A stretch of DNA of 64,000 nt from Deltaproteobacteria bacterium (GCA_020632715.1 JACKFA010000002.1:920501-984500), one strand, 5' to 3'. Shown: positions 45,060-53,429, counted from the first letter of the stretch. Program-made: numbers and translations. Notes: generated by a model not told the origin, from the sequence alone.

Positions 45060-46130
45060 CTACCGGGCCGCCGTCGCGAGCCCGACGACCGCGTCGTGGA
45101 ACGCCGGGCGGAAGCGCTTGATGGCCTCCTGCGAGCCCGCGCCGAGGGCGACGCGGTTCGTGAGGAGCGTCACGACGAGGTCGCGCTCGCGGTCGATCCA
45201 CACGCTCGTGCCGGTGAAGCCGAGGTGGCCGACCGAGTCGGGCGACAGCAGCGCGCCCGCGGAGCTGTAGCCGGGGCGGCTCGGCGAGTCCCAGCCGAGG
45301 CGCCAGGTGTCGCTGGGCAGCGCGTTCCCGGCGTCCCAGAAGGCGCGGACGACGGCGCCGGGCAGCGGCGCGTCGGCGCGGCCCGCGGCGGCGGCCTCGA
45401 GGCTGGCGGCCCAGGCGGCGACCTCGTCGATCGTCGCGAAGAGCCCCGCGTGGCCCGCGGCGCCGCCGAGCACCCAGGTGTTGAGATCGTGGACCTCGCC
45501 GCGGAGCTCGCGCTCGCGGAAGGGGCAGGGGCCGGTCGGCGCGAACGGCGCCGGATCCGCCGGGGGGCGTGGCGGCATGAAGCCCGGGTGGAGCGCTGTG
45601 AGCGGCCTCCCGAGGCGCCGCGCGAGGAACGCGCCGAGGGCGATGAAGCCGAGATCCGAGTAGACCGCGCGCGCGCCGGGGACGGCGGCCCGCGCGAGCT
45701 CGGCGAGGTGCGCCTCGACCGCGGCCGCGGCGGCGGGCTCGCCGGGAGCCCAGCGGCCATCCGCGTAGGGGCCGAGGCGGCGGTCGACCTCGGCGGCGAG
45801 ATCGACCCAGGCCGGGAGGCCGCTGCGGTGGGCGAGGAGGTCGCGGACGGCGAAGGCCGGGCCGGGGCCGGCGGCGTCGGCGCCGGCGGGGACGGGCTCG
45901 TCGAGGTCGAGCCAGCCCTCGGCGACGCCGCGCATCGCGAGGGTCACGGTGAGCATCGGCTTCGTGAGGGACGCGAGGTCCCAGCGGGTCGCCCGGGTCG
46001 CGTCGCCGGCGACCGCGACGGCTGGGGGCGCGCCCGCGCGCGAGACCGCGGCAGCGGCGGCCGGGAAGACGCCCGCGCGCACCCCGTCGTCGAGGAGGGC
46101 GGCGAGACCGGCGGCGAGCCGGGCGCTCAC
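45060..46130 (-). CDS. Serine hydrolase of the class C beta-lactamase/DD-peptidase family
   Basis: A 356-residue protein. The SxxK nucleophile motif is in DLASLTKPMLTVTLAM (about residue 55), a YSD in place of YxN in ARAVYSDLGFIALGAFLAR, and a late HLGFTGTSVWIDRERDLVV segment typical of the third active-site element. Such proteins act as DD-carboxypeptidases, esterases or lactamases. No signal peptide is evident from GTG 46130, so it may be cytoplasmic. Its start overlaps the stop of the LD-carboxypeptidase gene by four bases, which suggests a joint role in recycling cell-wall peptides. Confidence 0.9.
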   Translation of the reverse strand: MSARLAAGLAALLDDGVRAGVFPAAAAAVSRAGAPPAVAVAGDATRATRWDLASLTKPMLTVTLAMRGVAEGWLDLDEPVPAGADAAGPGPAFAVRDLLAHRSGLPAWVDLAAEVDRRLGPYADGRWAPGEPAAAAAVEAHLAELARAAVPGARAVYSDLGFIALGAFLARRLGRPLTALHPGFMPPRPPADPAPFAPTGPCPFRERELRGEVHDLNTWVLGGAAGHAGLFATIDEVAAWAASLEAAAAGRADAPLPGAVVRAFWDAGNALPSDTWRLGWDSPSRPGYSSAGALLSPDSVGHLGFTGTSVWIDRERDLVVTLLTNRVALGAGSQEAIKRFRPAFHDAVVGLATAAR

Positions 46131-47044
46131 GACCTGGCGCGCGCGACGCGGAGCGCGGCGCCGCCGGGGCGGACGTCGAGCGTCGCGACGTGGCCCGTGC
46201 CGCGGCCGAAGGGGAGGGCGGCGTTCGCGGCGCCGTGGCCGACCGGCAGGCCACGCGCGGCGGGGACGCCCAGATCCGCGGCGAAGGCGTCGAGGACGCG
46301 GGCGATGAGCGGCTCCTCGGCCTCGGGGACGTCCGTGAAGGCGCCGTAGACGAGCCCGACGACCCCGTCGAAGGCGCCCGCGAGGCGGAGCTGCGTGAGC
46401 AGGCGGTCGACCTTGTAGGCGGGCTCGCCGACGTCCTCGAGGACGACGATGGCGCCGCGGAGCTCGGCGGCCCACGGGGTGCCGACGAGCGACCCGAGCA
46501 CGCACAGGTTCCCGCCGGCGAGCGGTCCTTGTGCAGTGCCACATGAAATCGGAGAGAGTGATTCGAGATCAGCGACTTCGCCATGTTGCATTGCAGCAAG
46601 GAGGCGCTCGCGGGACGCCGCGTCGAGGCGCGGGAGCTGCACGAGGGGCGGCGCGTGCCACGCCGGGCGCCCGCGGCGCGCCCAGGCGGCGACGAGGGCC
46701 GTGCCGTCGGAGAAGCCCCAGATGGGCGTCGGCGGCAGCGCGTCGAGCGCGTCGGCGCCGAGGGCCGCGAGGGTGCGCGCCGAGCCGAAGCCGCCGCGGG
46801 CCATCCAGATCCCGGCGGGCGTCGACCGCGCGGCCGCCGCGAGCCTCGCCGCGCGCTCGGCGTCCGTCCCCGCGAGGTGCCACGCGCCCGCGCCGGCGGT
46901 CAGCGGCGCGCGCTCGAAGGCCGCGACCGCGATCCCGAGGGTCGCGGCCGCGTCGAGGCCGGCGTCGAGGCCGGCGTCGTGGAGCGGCCCCGCCGGCGCG
47001 ACGAGGCCGAAGGGGCCGGCAGCGACGCGCGCCGCATCACTCAT
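46127..47044 (-). CDS. LD-carboxypeptidase (peptidase family S66)
   Basis: A 305-residue cytoplasmic enzyme of the LdcA/MccF type. The family removes the terminal D-alanine from murein tetrapeptides during recycling, or cleaves microcin C-like adducts. The catalytic Ser112 lies in PIWGFSDGTALVAAW. The Glu/His partners are expected in IVVLEDVGEPAYKVDR and RGLPVGHGAANAALPFG, both present. ARGGFGSARTLAAL (about 82-95) is the usual glycine-rich loop. ATG 47044 overlaps the patatin stop by eight bases. Which of the two S66 roles applies is not decidable here, but the neighbouring serine hydrolase favours murein recycling. Confidence 0.93.
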   Translation of the reverse strand: MSDAARVAAGPFGLVAPAGPLHDAGLDAGLDAAATLGIAVAAFERAPLTAGAGAWHLAGTDAERAARLAAAARSTPAGIWMARGGFGSARTLAALGADALDALPPTPIWGFSDGTALVAAWARRGRPAWHAPPLVQLPRLDAASRERLLAAMQHGEVADLESLSPISCGTAQGPLAGGNLCVLGSLVGTPWAAELRGAIVVLEDVGEPAYKVDRLLTQLRLAGAFDGVVGLVYGAFTDVPEAEEPLIARVLDAFAADLGVPAARGLPVGHGAANAALPFGRGTGHVATLDVRPGGAALRVARARS

Positions 47045-48383
47045 CGCCGCCGACGACGCGCAGGTGCGGGCGCGGCCGCGCGGGCGTCACCTCGCCGGCG
47101 ATGAGCTCGGCCTCGGGGGCCCCGGGGCGCAGCGCGTCGCCGATCGCGTCGATGTCCGCCTCGATCCCGTACGCGCCGAGGATCTTCCGGAGCGTGTGGT
47201 CGTGCTTCGCGAGCGACGCCTTGACGGACTGGAAGCCGTGCTCGGCGGCGGCGCCGCGGTGCCAGAAGGCGAGCGGGTTCATCGCGAAGAAGCGGCTGTC
47301 CGTCTCGGCGGGCTCGATGAGGATGACGTCGCCGCGGAAGGTCTCGTCGAGCCGCAGCTTCTCGATGCCGAGGCGCAGGCGGCTGTGGAGGAGCGTCCGG
47401 AAGGACTGGTTGATGACGACCGCCATCCCGAGGTCCGCGATGGAGCTGCGCTCGTTCGTGACGAGGCGGTGGCGGTAGTTCACGAAGGGGCGGAAGGGGT
47501 TGTAGCAGATGAGCAGCTCGGCCCCGTGGCGCACGGCGGTCGAGATGTTGGCGGTCTTCCGGACGGACCCGTCGACGAAGTCCTGCTCGCGCCCGGCGAG
47601 GCCGACGCGCGCGGGCTTGAAGAAGCCCGGGATCGCCGTCGAGGCCTGCACGGCCTCGCTGATCGTGACCGAGTTGTCCTCGTCGTGGCCGAAGATGACG
47701 CCCTGCGCCGTGTTGATGTTGGTCGCCGTGATGTAGAGGCTCTTCCCGTGGTCGAGCTTCAGCTGGCGGAAGGTGTTCGGCATCCCGTTCCGCTCGAGGT
47801 TCGAGCGGATGTAGGCCTCGATGCGGGCGTTGTCGAAGAGACCGGACGGGAGGTAGGCGCGCTGGTTCCGGGAAGCGTGCTCCGAGGCCGCGAGGAGGAA
47901 CGGGAGCAGCAGGGCCTCTGCCGTCTCGAGGCCGGGGTCCGCGAGGAAGTCGCGCGCGGGCTTCCTGAGCGTCGGGAGCGCCTTCGGCGCGGCGCGCAGC
48001 AGGTGCAGGGCGAGCGAGGGGCCGGCCGTGAGCGCGTCGCGGAGGAGCGCCGCTGGGCGGAGGGCGAGCTCGCGCCAGTTGAGCTGGTAGAAGTCGGTGT
48101 ACTTGAAGCGGGTGATCCGCCCCGGGTCGCCGACGACGGCGGCGACGAGCTCCTCGGGCGCGACCCCGGCGGCGATGGGGGCGGCGAGGAAGGCGCCGGC
48201 CGACGTCCCCATGTAGATGTCGAAGTCCGTGACCTTCAGGTTCGTGAGGTACCGATCGAAGGCGGCGAGGCCGCCGAGCTTGAAGCTCCCGCCGCTGATG
48301 GCGCCGCCGGCGAGGACGAGCGCGCGCTTCGCGTTCGGGCGGCGCTTCGAGAGGTCGGACTTCTGGACGAAGGTGATGCCCAA
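47037..48383 (-). CDS. Patatin-like phospholipase
   Basis: A lipid acyl hydrolase with Ser-Asp dyad. The oxyanion hole is RALVLAGGAISGGSFKLGG, the nucleophile elbow DIYMGTSAGAFLAAP (GxSxG), and the catalytic Asp lies in QDFVDGSVRKTANIS. The remaining sequence (IEAYIRSNLERNGMPNTFRQ, NPLAFWHRGAAAEHGFQSVK) follows bacterial patatins, about 450 residues. I start it at TTG 48383 because GAGGAG lies six bases upstream and the conserved sequence begins there; GTG 48425 is the longer alternative. No signal peptide. It heads an overlapping minus-strand operon with the LD-carboxypeptidase and serine hydrolase. Confidence 0.93.
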   Translation of the reverse strand: MGITFVQKSDLSKRRPNAKRALVLAGGAISGGSFKLGGLAAFDRYLTNLKVTDFDIYMGTSAGAFLAAPIAAGVAPEELVAAVVGDPGRITRFKYTDFYQLNWRELALRPAALLRDALTAGPSLALHLLRAAPKALPTLRKPARDFLADPGLETAEALLLPFLLAASEHASRNQRAYLPSGLFDNARIEAYIRSNLERNGMPNTFRQLKLDHGKSLYITATNINTAQGVIFGHDEDNSVTISEAVQASTAIPGFFKPARVGLAGREQDFVDGSVRKTANISTAVRHGAELLICYNPFRPFVNYRHRLVTNERSSIADLGMAVVINQSFRTLLHSRLRLGIEKLRLDETFRGDVILIEPAETDSRFFAMNPLAFWHRGAAAEHGFQSVKASLAKHDHTLRKILGAYGIEADIDAIGDALRPGAPEAELIAGEVTPARPRPHLRVVGGDE

Positions 48384-48527
48384 GGCTGGCTCCTCGTGGG
48401 CGCGCTGCGACGCGCGCGCGGACACCTTAGCCCGAACCTTCGTTCGCCTCTACAACTACGCTCGAACCGGCCCGGGCCTCGGCGGGCGCCGGGGGGCGCG
48501 AGCCGACCCCAGCGCGCGGCGCCGATC

Positions 48528-48685
48528 AGAAGGTGTTTCAGTATTCGGACCGAGCCCGGCGACGCGTCGTGATTCCAGGTGGTTACGTGAGGAGGGAGCG
48601 TGCCCATAGGCACGTGACCGACGAGCGGAACCGCCTGAAATCACAAGAGCAAGCCAGGCGACGGGAGAATACTGAAACACCTTCT
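48528..48685 (+). ncRNA. Candidate structured RNA element, copy C
   Basis: A 158-base unit closed by a perfect 19-bp terminal stem, AGAAGGTGTTTCAGTATTC (48528-48546) with its exact complement at 48667-48685. The stem sequence is unrelated to copies A and B. Inside are the same motifs at the same places: GGACCGAGC directly after P1, GAGGAGG before hairpin GCGTGCC-CATA-GGCACGT (48598-48615), GACGA after it, and GCGACGGGA directly before the 3' strand. P2 is GATTCCAGGTGGTT (48571-48584) with AACCGCCTGAAATC (48629-48642). Pairing kept while sequence changes points to selection on structure. Its 3' end is the last base of the tetR stop codon. Confidence 0.7.
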
Positions 48686-49290
48686 CAAGCGTCGTGCGGG
48701 ATCCCGAGGAGCCCGGCGCCGACCTTCGCCATGAGCGCGATGACCCGCTCGCGCCCGTCGGCGGGGTCCGTCGCGGCGAGCGCGACCATGTTGTCCTCGG
48801 GGAGGTTCGTCGCGAAGCGCATGACGAGGTGCGTGACCGCGACGAGGCACTCCCGCGCGTTGTTCTCGGGCACCCGATAGTGCGCCGAGACGAGCCGCGC
48901 CATCGCGTCGAGCGTCGGCCCGAGCCGCATCGTCCGGAGCGGCTCGTCGAGCCCGCCCTTCTCGAGGATGGCGCGCAGCATCACGCGGATCCCGTCGCGG
49001 TGGTCCTCCGCCCAGTCGTAGATGCCGCGCACGACGTCCGCGAAGCGCATGGGCCCCGCGAACTGCCGCCCGAGGCTCGCGAGGTCCTTGTAGATGCCGT
49101 CGACGACGGCCTCGAAGAGCCCCTCCTTGTTCTTGAAGTGGTACGGCAGCGTCGCCGCCGTCACCCCCGCCGCCTCGGCGATCTGGCCGAGCGTGGCGTT
49201 CGCGTAGCCGTGCTCGGCGAACGCGCGCGTCGCCGCGTCGAGCACGGCCTCGCGCGTCTCCTCGGGCTTTCGACCTTTGATTCGTCCCAT
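48685..49290 (-). CDS. TetR-family transcriptional regulator
   Basis: 201 residues. The N-terminal helix-turn-helix has EAVLDAATRAFAEHGYANAT, LGQIAEAAGVTAATLPYHF and KNKEGLFEAVVDG. The C-terminal ligand domain is about 140 residues, mostly helical. The start is ATG 49290 (MGRIKGRKPEETRE); the frame upstream is non-coding. It is probably an autorepressor responding to a small hydrophobic ligand. Neighbours are the patatin operon downstream and the OmpA-ACP genes upstream, either of which could be its target. The 227 bases upstream hold TTGTG...CACAA and repeated GGCGTG words (49475-49522) but no gene. Confidence 0.93.
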   Translation of the reverse strand: MGRIKGRKPEETREAVLDAATRAFAEHGYANATLGQIAEAAGVTAATLPYHFKNKEGLFEAVVDGIYKDLASLGRQFAGPMRFADVVRGIYDWAEDHRDGIRVMLRAILEKGGLDEPLRTMRLGPTLDAMARLVSAHYRVPENNARECLVAVTHLVMRFATNLPEDNMVALAATDPADGRERVIALMAKVGAGLLGIPHDA

Positions 49291-49517
49291 GATGGATACA
49301 CTGGCGTCGTTGCGGGACCGACCAGACCCGGCTCGGGGCGCGGCGCAGGGAGGCGCCACGCGGCCGCGAACGGTACGGCTCTGTCGCGGCGCGCGCAAGC
49401 TCCGAAGGTCGGGCGCGTTCAGTTTTGGGCCGGCCGGCGGGTCGGAAAAGCCCGGGAATGGCCGCCCGGACTGGATTGTGGCGTGTTCACACCGCGCTCA
49501 GTCGGCGTGAATGCCGT

Positions 49518-49778
49518 TCACAATTCCTCGTCCGCGAGCGCCCGCGCGACGTCGCGCACCGTGCGGAGCCGCGCCAGCTGCGCGTCCGAGAGGGTCACGC
49601 CGGCCGCCTCCTCGAGGCGACCGACGAGCTCCATGAGCGAGAACGAGTCGAGCCCGAGGCTGTCGAGCGCGGTGTCCGCGGTGACCCCCGCGAAGTCGCG
49701 CCCCCGCCGATCGACCGCCCGGGCGGCGTCGACGAAGCGCGCGACGAGCGCGGCCTCCGAAGCCGCTGTGAGGCTCAC
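49518..49778 (-). CDS. Orphan acyl carrier protein
   Basis: An 86-residue four-helix carrier protein with the phosphopantetheine attachment motif LGLDSFSLMEL (Ser45), an acidic helix 2 and a typical C-terminal TVRDVARALADE. No ketosynthase, adenylation or acyltransferase gene is nearby, so it is not part of a visible fatty-acid or polyketide cluster. The GTG start overlaps the stop of the OmpA-family gene by four bases, giving an unusual OmpA-ACP translational pair. Serves some acyl or aminoacyl carrier role that cannot be named. Confidence 0.9.
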   Translation of the reverse strand: MSLTAASEAALVARFVDAARAVDRRGRDFAGVTADTALDSLGLDSFSLMELVGRLEEAAGVTLSDAQLARLRTVRDVARALADEEL

Positions 49779-51118
49779 TGGAAGAGGATCTTGAACTCGA
49801 TGCGCCGGTTCTTCTTCCGGTTCTTCTCGGTGTCGTTCGGCGCGACCGGGTGGTCGGGGCCGAAGCCCTTCGTCTCGAGCCGGTCGTCGGTGATGCCCTT
49901 CGACACCATGTACTTCTTCACGGACTCGGCGCGGCGCTTCGACAGATCCTTGTTGTGCTCGTAAGTGCCCTCGGACGAGGTGTGGCCCTCGATGAGCACG
50001 CGGAGCTGCTTGTACTCCGCCATGACCTTCACGGCCTCGTCGAGCACCGGGAACGACTCCGGCTTGATGACGTCGCTGTCGACCTCGAAGTTGATGCCCT
50101 CGATCTTGCCGTTGAAGCGCTTGACGATCTCGTCCGGCGGCGGCGGCGGGCAGCCCTGGTACTGCTCCTCGCCCGGGATGGTCGGGCAGCGGTCGTCGAG
50201 GTTGGCGATCTGGTCGCTGTCGTCGTCGGGGCAGCCCTTGAGGGCGACGGGGCCGGGCTGGGTCGGGCAGCGGTCGTCCTTGTCGACGATGGTGTCGCCG
50301 TCCTGGTCGGGGCAGCCCTTGTACTCGACGGGGCCGGCGTCGTCGGGGCAGGCGTCGTCGCTGTTGGCGATGGTGTCGCCGTCGTTGTCGGGGCAGCCCT
50401 TGGCGCTCGCCTGCCCCGGCACGGTCGGGCAGGCGTCGGCCGTGTCGAGGATCCCGTCGCCGTCGGTGTCGAGGACGATCGGGGTCTTCTTCTGCTCCTC
50501 ACCGCCGAAGGTCGCCATGAGGCCGAAGCTCGCGACGAGGTCGTGCCCCATCACCTCCGAGCGGCCGTCGGGGGCGTCGCTCGCGGTGGCGAAGCGCGCG
50601 AGGTAGCGCACGTCCGCGCGGAAGCCGATCTGCTCCCACGGGAAGAGCTTCACGCCGGCGACCACGTTGAGACCGGGATCGCTGTCGCTCGCGAGGTCGT
50701 CGTCCTGGGGGATGAGGGTCGCGAAGCTCGGGCCGACGCCGATGAACGGGACGAACCAGTCGTGCGTGATCGGGTGCACGATGAAGTCGAGGTGCGCCGA
50801 GAAGACGCTCAGGCGGTTCACCTCGGCCGGCGCGAGCTGGAGCGCGAGCTCGAGCCCGAACATGCGCGTGAAGTCGTACGTGCCGGAGAGCGTGTACGCG
50901 AAGGTGTCCTGGAGGGTCTCCGGGAACGCCGGGCCAGCGGAGTCGAACGGGACCGCCGTGTCCTTCAGGAAGAAGAGGCCACCGAGCTGGAGCGCGACCT
51001 CGACGGCGCCCTTCTTCGGGAAGGGCCGAGCCTCCGCCTCGGTCGGCGTCGCGACGGTCGCGAACGTGAGGGCGGCGAGGACGAGGATGGCGCATGCACG
51101 ACCGAGGTGATGGCGCAT
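49775..51118 (-). CDS. OmpA-family outer-membrane protein with thrombospondin type 3 repeats
   Basis: 447 residues from ATG 51118. A signal peptide (AILVLAALTFATVATPTEA) precedes an N-terminal beta-barrel of about 200 residues (VEVALQLGGLFFL, FGLELALQLAPAEVNRLSV). Four or five calcium-binding thrombospondin-3 repeats follow (DTDGDGILDTADACPTVPG, DNDGDTIANSDDACPDDAG). The C-terminal OmpA peptidoglycan-binding domain has IEGHTSSEGTYEHNKDLSKR and RLETKGFGPDHPVAPN with the conserved Asp and Arg for diaminopimelate contact. It tethers the outer membrane to murein. A consensus promoter lies 80 bases upstream and an ACP gene overlaps its stop. Confidence 0.95.
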   Translation of the reverse strand: MRHHLGRACAILVLAALTFATVATPTEAEARPFPKKGAVEVALQLGGLFFLKDTAVPFDSAGPAFPETLQDTFAYTLSGTYDFTRMFGLELALQLAPAEVNRLSVFSAHLDFIVHPITHDWFVPFIGVGPSFATLIPQDDDLASDSDPGLNVVAGVKLFPWEQIGFRADVRYLARFATASDAPDGRSEVMGHDLVASFGLMATFGGEEQKKTPIVLDTDGDGILDTADACPTVPGQASAKGCPDNDGDTIANSDDACPDDAGPVEYKGCPDQDGDTIVDKDDRCPTQPGPVALKGCPDDDSDQIANLDDRCPTIPGEEQYQGCPPPPPDEIVKRFNGKIEGINFEVDSDVIKPESFPVLDEAVKVMAEYKQLRVLIEGHTSSEGTYEHNKDLSKRRAESVKKYMVSKGITDDRLETKGFGPDHPVAPNDTEKNRKKNRRIEFKILFQ

Positions 51119-51199
51119 TCGAGGCTCCGGACGCTGTGCTTGGCTCAAAGGGGCCCGAGGACGGGCGATCCCGGCAGCGGGTGTGCTGCGAACCGGGCC

Positions 51200-51228
51200 G
51201 TATTAGGAGAGGCCGGACGGACTGTCAA
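51200..51228 (-). promoter_or_regulatory. Promoter of the ompA-ACP operon
   Basis: On the minus strand TTGACA (51223-51228) and TAATAC (51200-51205), spacer 17, nearly ideal sigma-70 boxes; the leader to the ATG at 51118 is about 75 bases. Confidence 0.75.
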
Positions 51229-51356
51229 TGCGTTCCTTGCGGCCTCCGGCGCCGGTCTCGCGCGGGCGGATGGCGCCTCGGGCCCAGCGCGGCGGGCGGT
51301 CGGGGGGCCGTTTCGTCCTCACGGTCGGCCGGATTCCGGAAAACGAACGCCGCCGG

Positions 51357-51749
51357 TCAGCCCTCGGCGCCCTCGTCGTCCGGGACGTCGACGACGACCG
51401 GCGGGCGCTCGTGGCGGCGCGGGGGGCGGCCAAGGAGGCGCGCGCGGGCGTCGTCGAGCTGGAGGCGGACGAGCTCGCCGAGATCGTCGACGATGGGCCC
51501 GAGCTTCTCGGTGAGGGTGAGCTGCGCGTCGGCGACCTTCTCCATCGTGCGCGACACGCCCTCGAGGCGGTCGAGGACCCCCTCGGCCCGCGCCATCACC
51601 CGGAGGGCGGCGCGCTCGACGAGGGTGTCTCCCGAGATGGGCAGCGCGTCGATGGCGTCGCGGAGGCGGGCCACGAGCTTGCCGCCGCGCGGGGGCGGGG
51701 CGTCGACCCCGTCGCGGGCGTGGTCGTCGCGGGAGCCTGGGCCGCTCAT
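51357..51749 (-). CDS. Small helical hypothetical protein coupled to the pseudo-kinase gene
   Basis: A 130-residue soluble protein. After a charged N-terminus, residues about 25-105 are amphipathic helices with heptad-like Leu/Val spacing (LVARLRDAIDALPISGD, VMARAEGVLDRLEGVSRTME, LGPIVDDLGELVRLQLDDA). The end is Arg/Pro-rich. It resembles small helical partner proteins but no family is recognised. The ATG overlaps the stop of the receiver-containing gene by four bases (ATGA), so it is likely a functional partner of that protein. Confidence 0.75.
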   Translation of the reverse strand: MSGPGSRDDHARDGVDAPPPRGGKLVARLRDAIDALPISGDTLVERAALRVMARAEGVLDRLEGVSRTMEKVADAQLTLTEKLGPIVDDLGELVRLQLDDARARLLGRPPRRHERPPVVVDVPDDEGAEG

Positions 51750-53128
51750 CCCGTGATGACCGCGATGCGGTTCAGGAGGGCCTGCGTCCCGAAGGGCTTC
51801 GGCATGACCGGCGTCCCGCGGCGGTGCGAGAGCCACTCGACGACCTGCGAGCTCGCGCGGTTGGCGGTGATGAGGATGAGGCGCGAGGTGAGCTCGGGGT
51901 GGTCGGCGCTGAGCTCGGCCGCGAGCTCGGCGTAGGTGCCGTCCTGGAGGTAGAAGTCGGCGATGACGGCGTCGAAGCGCTGGCTCCGGAGCGCCTCGCG
52001 CGCGGCGTGGAGGCTCCGGCAGGCGGTGACCGAGTGCCCGGAGACCCCGAGGAGCTCGGCGTAGAGCTCGCCCATCATGGAGTCGTCGTCGATCGTGAGG
52101 ATGTCGAGCGGGACGGGGGTGCGCGTCTGGTCGGGCCGCGGGGCCGGCGGGACGGCGGGGAGCCCGAGCCGGACGGTGACGGTCTCGCGGTCCGGGGAGA
52201 CGTCGCTGCGGAGCTCGGCGCGCTGGACGCGGAGGGCGTCGAGGCCGGTCTGGAACTCGACGTCGGAGACGGTCTGCGCGGCGGCGCGGCGCGCCTCGCT
52301 CTCGGAGAAGCGGCTCGGGAGGACGTCGTTCACGACGTCGCAGCCGGTGAGCTCGATCGAGACGATCGCGACGCCGCCTGGCTCGGCCCCCTCGACGCGC
52401 ACGGCGACCTCGCGCGCGCTGAACTCCGCGCGGAGCCCGAGCGTGCCGCGGTGGATGAGGCACACGAGCATGTCGCCGACGATCTTGGCGTCGGCCTCGA
52501 CCCAGACGGGGGTCGCGGGGAGCGAGACCTCGAGGGAGATCCCGTGCCCCTCGAGCTCGAGGCGCGTCGTCGCGACGGCCTGGCTCGTGATCTCGGCGAG
52601 GTCGATGCGCGCGGGGTGCGGCACGAGCGGGCGCATGCTCGCGTCGAGGGACTGGACGAGGCGGCGGGCGCGCTGCGCCTGCGTCGTGACCTGGTCGAGG
52701 TAGTAGCGGCGGCGGTGCGGGGTCGGGGCGAGCTGCGCCAGCGTCGAGAAGCCGACGATGCCCGTGAGGGGGTTCTGGATGTCGCGGACGACCTCGTCGA
52801 CGAGGCGCTCGACGGTGCGCAGGCGGGACTCCTCGCCGCGCGAGTTGTCGGCGAGGTTGTCGCTCGCGGGGAGGACGGTGAGGCGGATGCGGTCGCCGTC
52901 GAGCTCGCGCATGCCGAGGCCGGCGACGCTGCCGCCGCCGTGGGCGCGGATCGTGAGCGACGCGAGACGCCCGTAGGGGGCGGTCATGGCCGGGCCGCGG
53001 AGGAAGCTCGTCACGGGGCGGCTCGTGAGCGCCTCGGGCGCGAGCCGGCAGAGCCGCGCGACGCCGCCGCCGGCGAGCACGACCTCGCCGCGGAGATCGA
53101 CCACCAACTCATACCACCCGCAGCCCAT
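51746..53128 (-). CDS. Degenerate histidine kinase fused to a receiver domain
   Basis: 460 residues. Residues 1-95 are PAS-like. Residues 100-170 follow the HisKA dimerisation helices, but the phosphoacceptor His of the HExxNPLTGI box is Arg115 (RDIQNPLTGIVGF). The ATP-lid region at about 205-330 lacks the N-box Asn (DAKIVGDMLVCLIHRG) and glycine boxes. Residues about 342-460 form a complete receiver domain: LTIDDDSMMGELYAELL acidic triad, Asp in VIADFYLQDGTYAEL, Thr in LILITANRAS, Lys in PVMPKPFG. So the kinase part is probably a dead scaffold and the receiver is the signalling unit. GTG or ATG start near 53128; 301 bases upstream contain no gene. Confidence 0.88.
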   Translation of the reverse strand: MGCGWYELVVDLRGEVVLAGGGVARLCRLAPEALTSRPVTSFLRGPAMTAPYGRLASLTIRAHGGGSVAGLGMRELDGDRIRLTVLPASDNLADNSRGEESRLRTVERLVDEVVRDIQNPLTGIVGFSTLAQLAPTPHRRRYYLDQVTTQAQRARRLVQSLDASMRPLVPHPARIDLAEITSQAVATTRLELEGHGISLEVSLPATPVWVEADAKIVGDMLVCLIHRGTLGLRAEFSAREVAVRVEGAEPGGVAIVSIELTGCDVVNDVLPSRFSESEARRAAAQTVSDVEFQTGLDALRVQRAELRSDVSPDRETVTVRLGLPAVPPAPRPDQTRTPVPLDILTIDDDSMMGELYAELLGVSGHSVTACRSLHAAREALRSQRFDAVIADFYLQDGTYAELAAELSADHPELTSRLILITANRASSQVVEWLSHRRGTPVMPKPFGTQALLNRIAVITG

Positions 53129-53365
53129 CGACGCTTCGACCCCCTGATCGCGTAGTCGTCAGGGCGACGCCGCCGTCGGCGGCGCGGCCCTCCCTCCAGA
53201 CAAGCTTAGCCCCGACACGCGCGTCGATGCCAGCGCCAGCGTCACCCGTAGCGCCGTCGAGGTGCCGGGCGGGGCTCCCGGCGAGGTGGCGCGCGGCCTC
53301 GCCGGACGCGGCGCGGACGGCGCCGGGACGCGGCCGCGCGAATGGTCGGACGCCCCCGAAATTCC
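53129..53365. other. Divergent intergenic region upstream of slyD, no gene seen
   Basis: GC-rich DNA between the divergent pseudo-kinase operon and the slyD promoter. No coding frame with recognisable features or clear repeat; presumably holds the minus-strand promoter of the pseudo-kinase gene, which I cannot point to with confidence. Confidence 0.4.
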
Positions 53366-53395
53366 TTGACCGTGCGAGGGGGCGCCGCATAGGTT
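53366..53395 (+). promoter_or_regulatory. Promoter of the SlyD-like gene
   Basis: TTGACC (53366-53371) and TAGGTT (53390-53395), spacer 18; transcription would start near 53402, 28 bases before the GTG, with AGGAAAGG as ribosome binding site. Confidence 0.65.
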
Positions 53396-53429
53396 CCGTC
53401 GCCTCGGGAGCCCAGCTGGAGGAAAGGCC

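Noticed and set aside
33070..45270. A 12-kb open frame on the plus strand opposite the giant TPR gene
   Set aside because: It is the antisense shadow of a GC-rich coding frame: Arg/Glu/Val/Leu-only composition, no domains, no ribosome binding site.
48528..48685. Terminal inverted repeats of an insertion sequence
   Set aside because: The unit is too short for a transposase, arms differ between copies, and no target duplication is visible.
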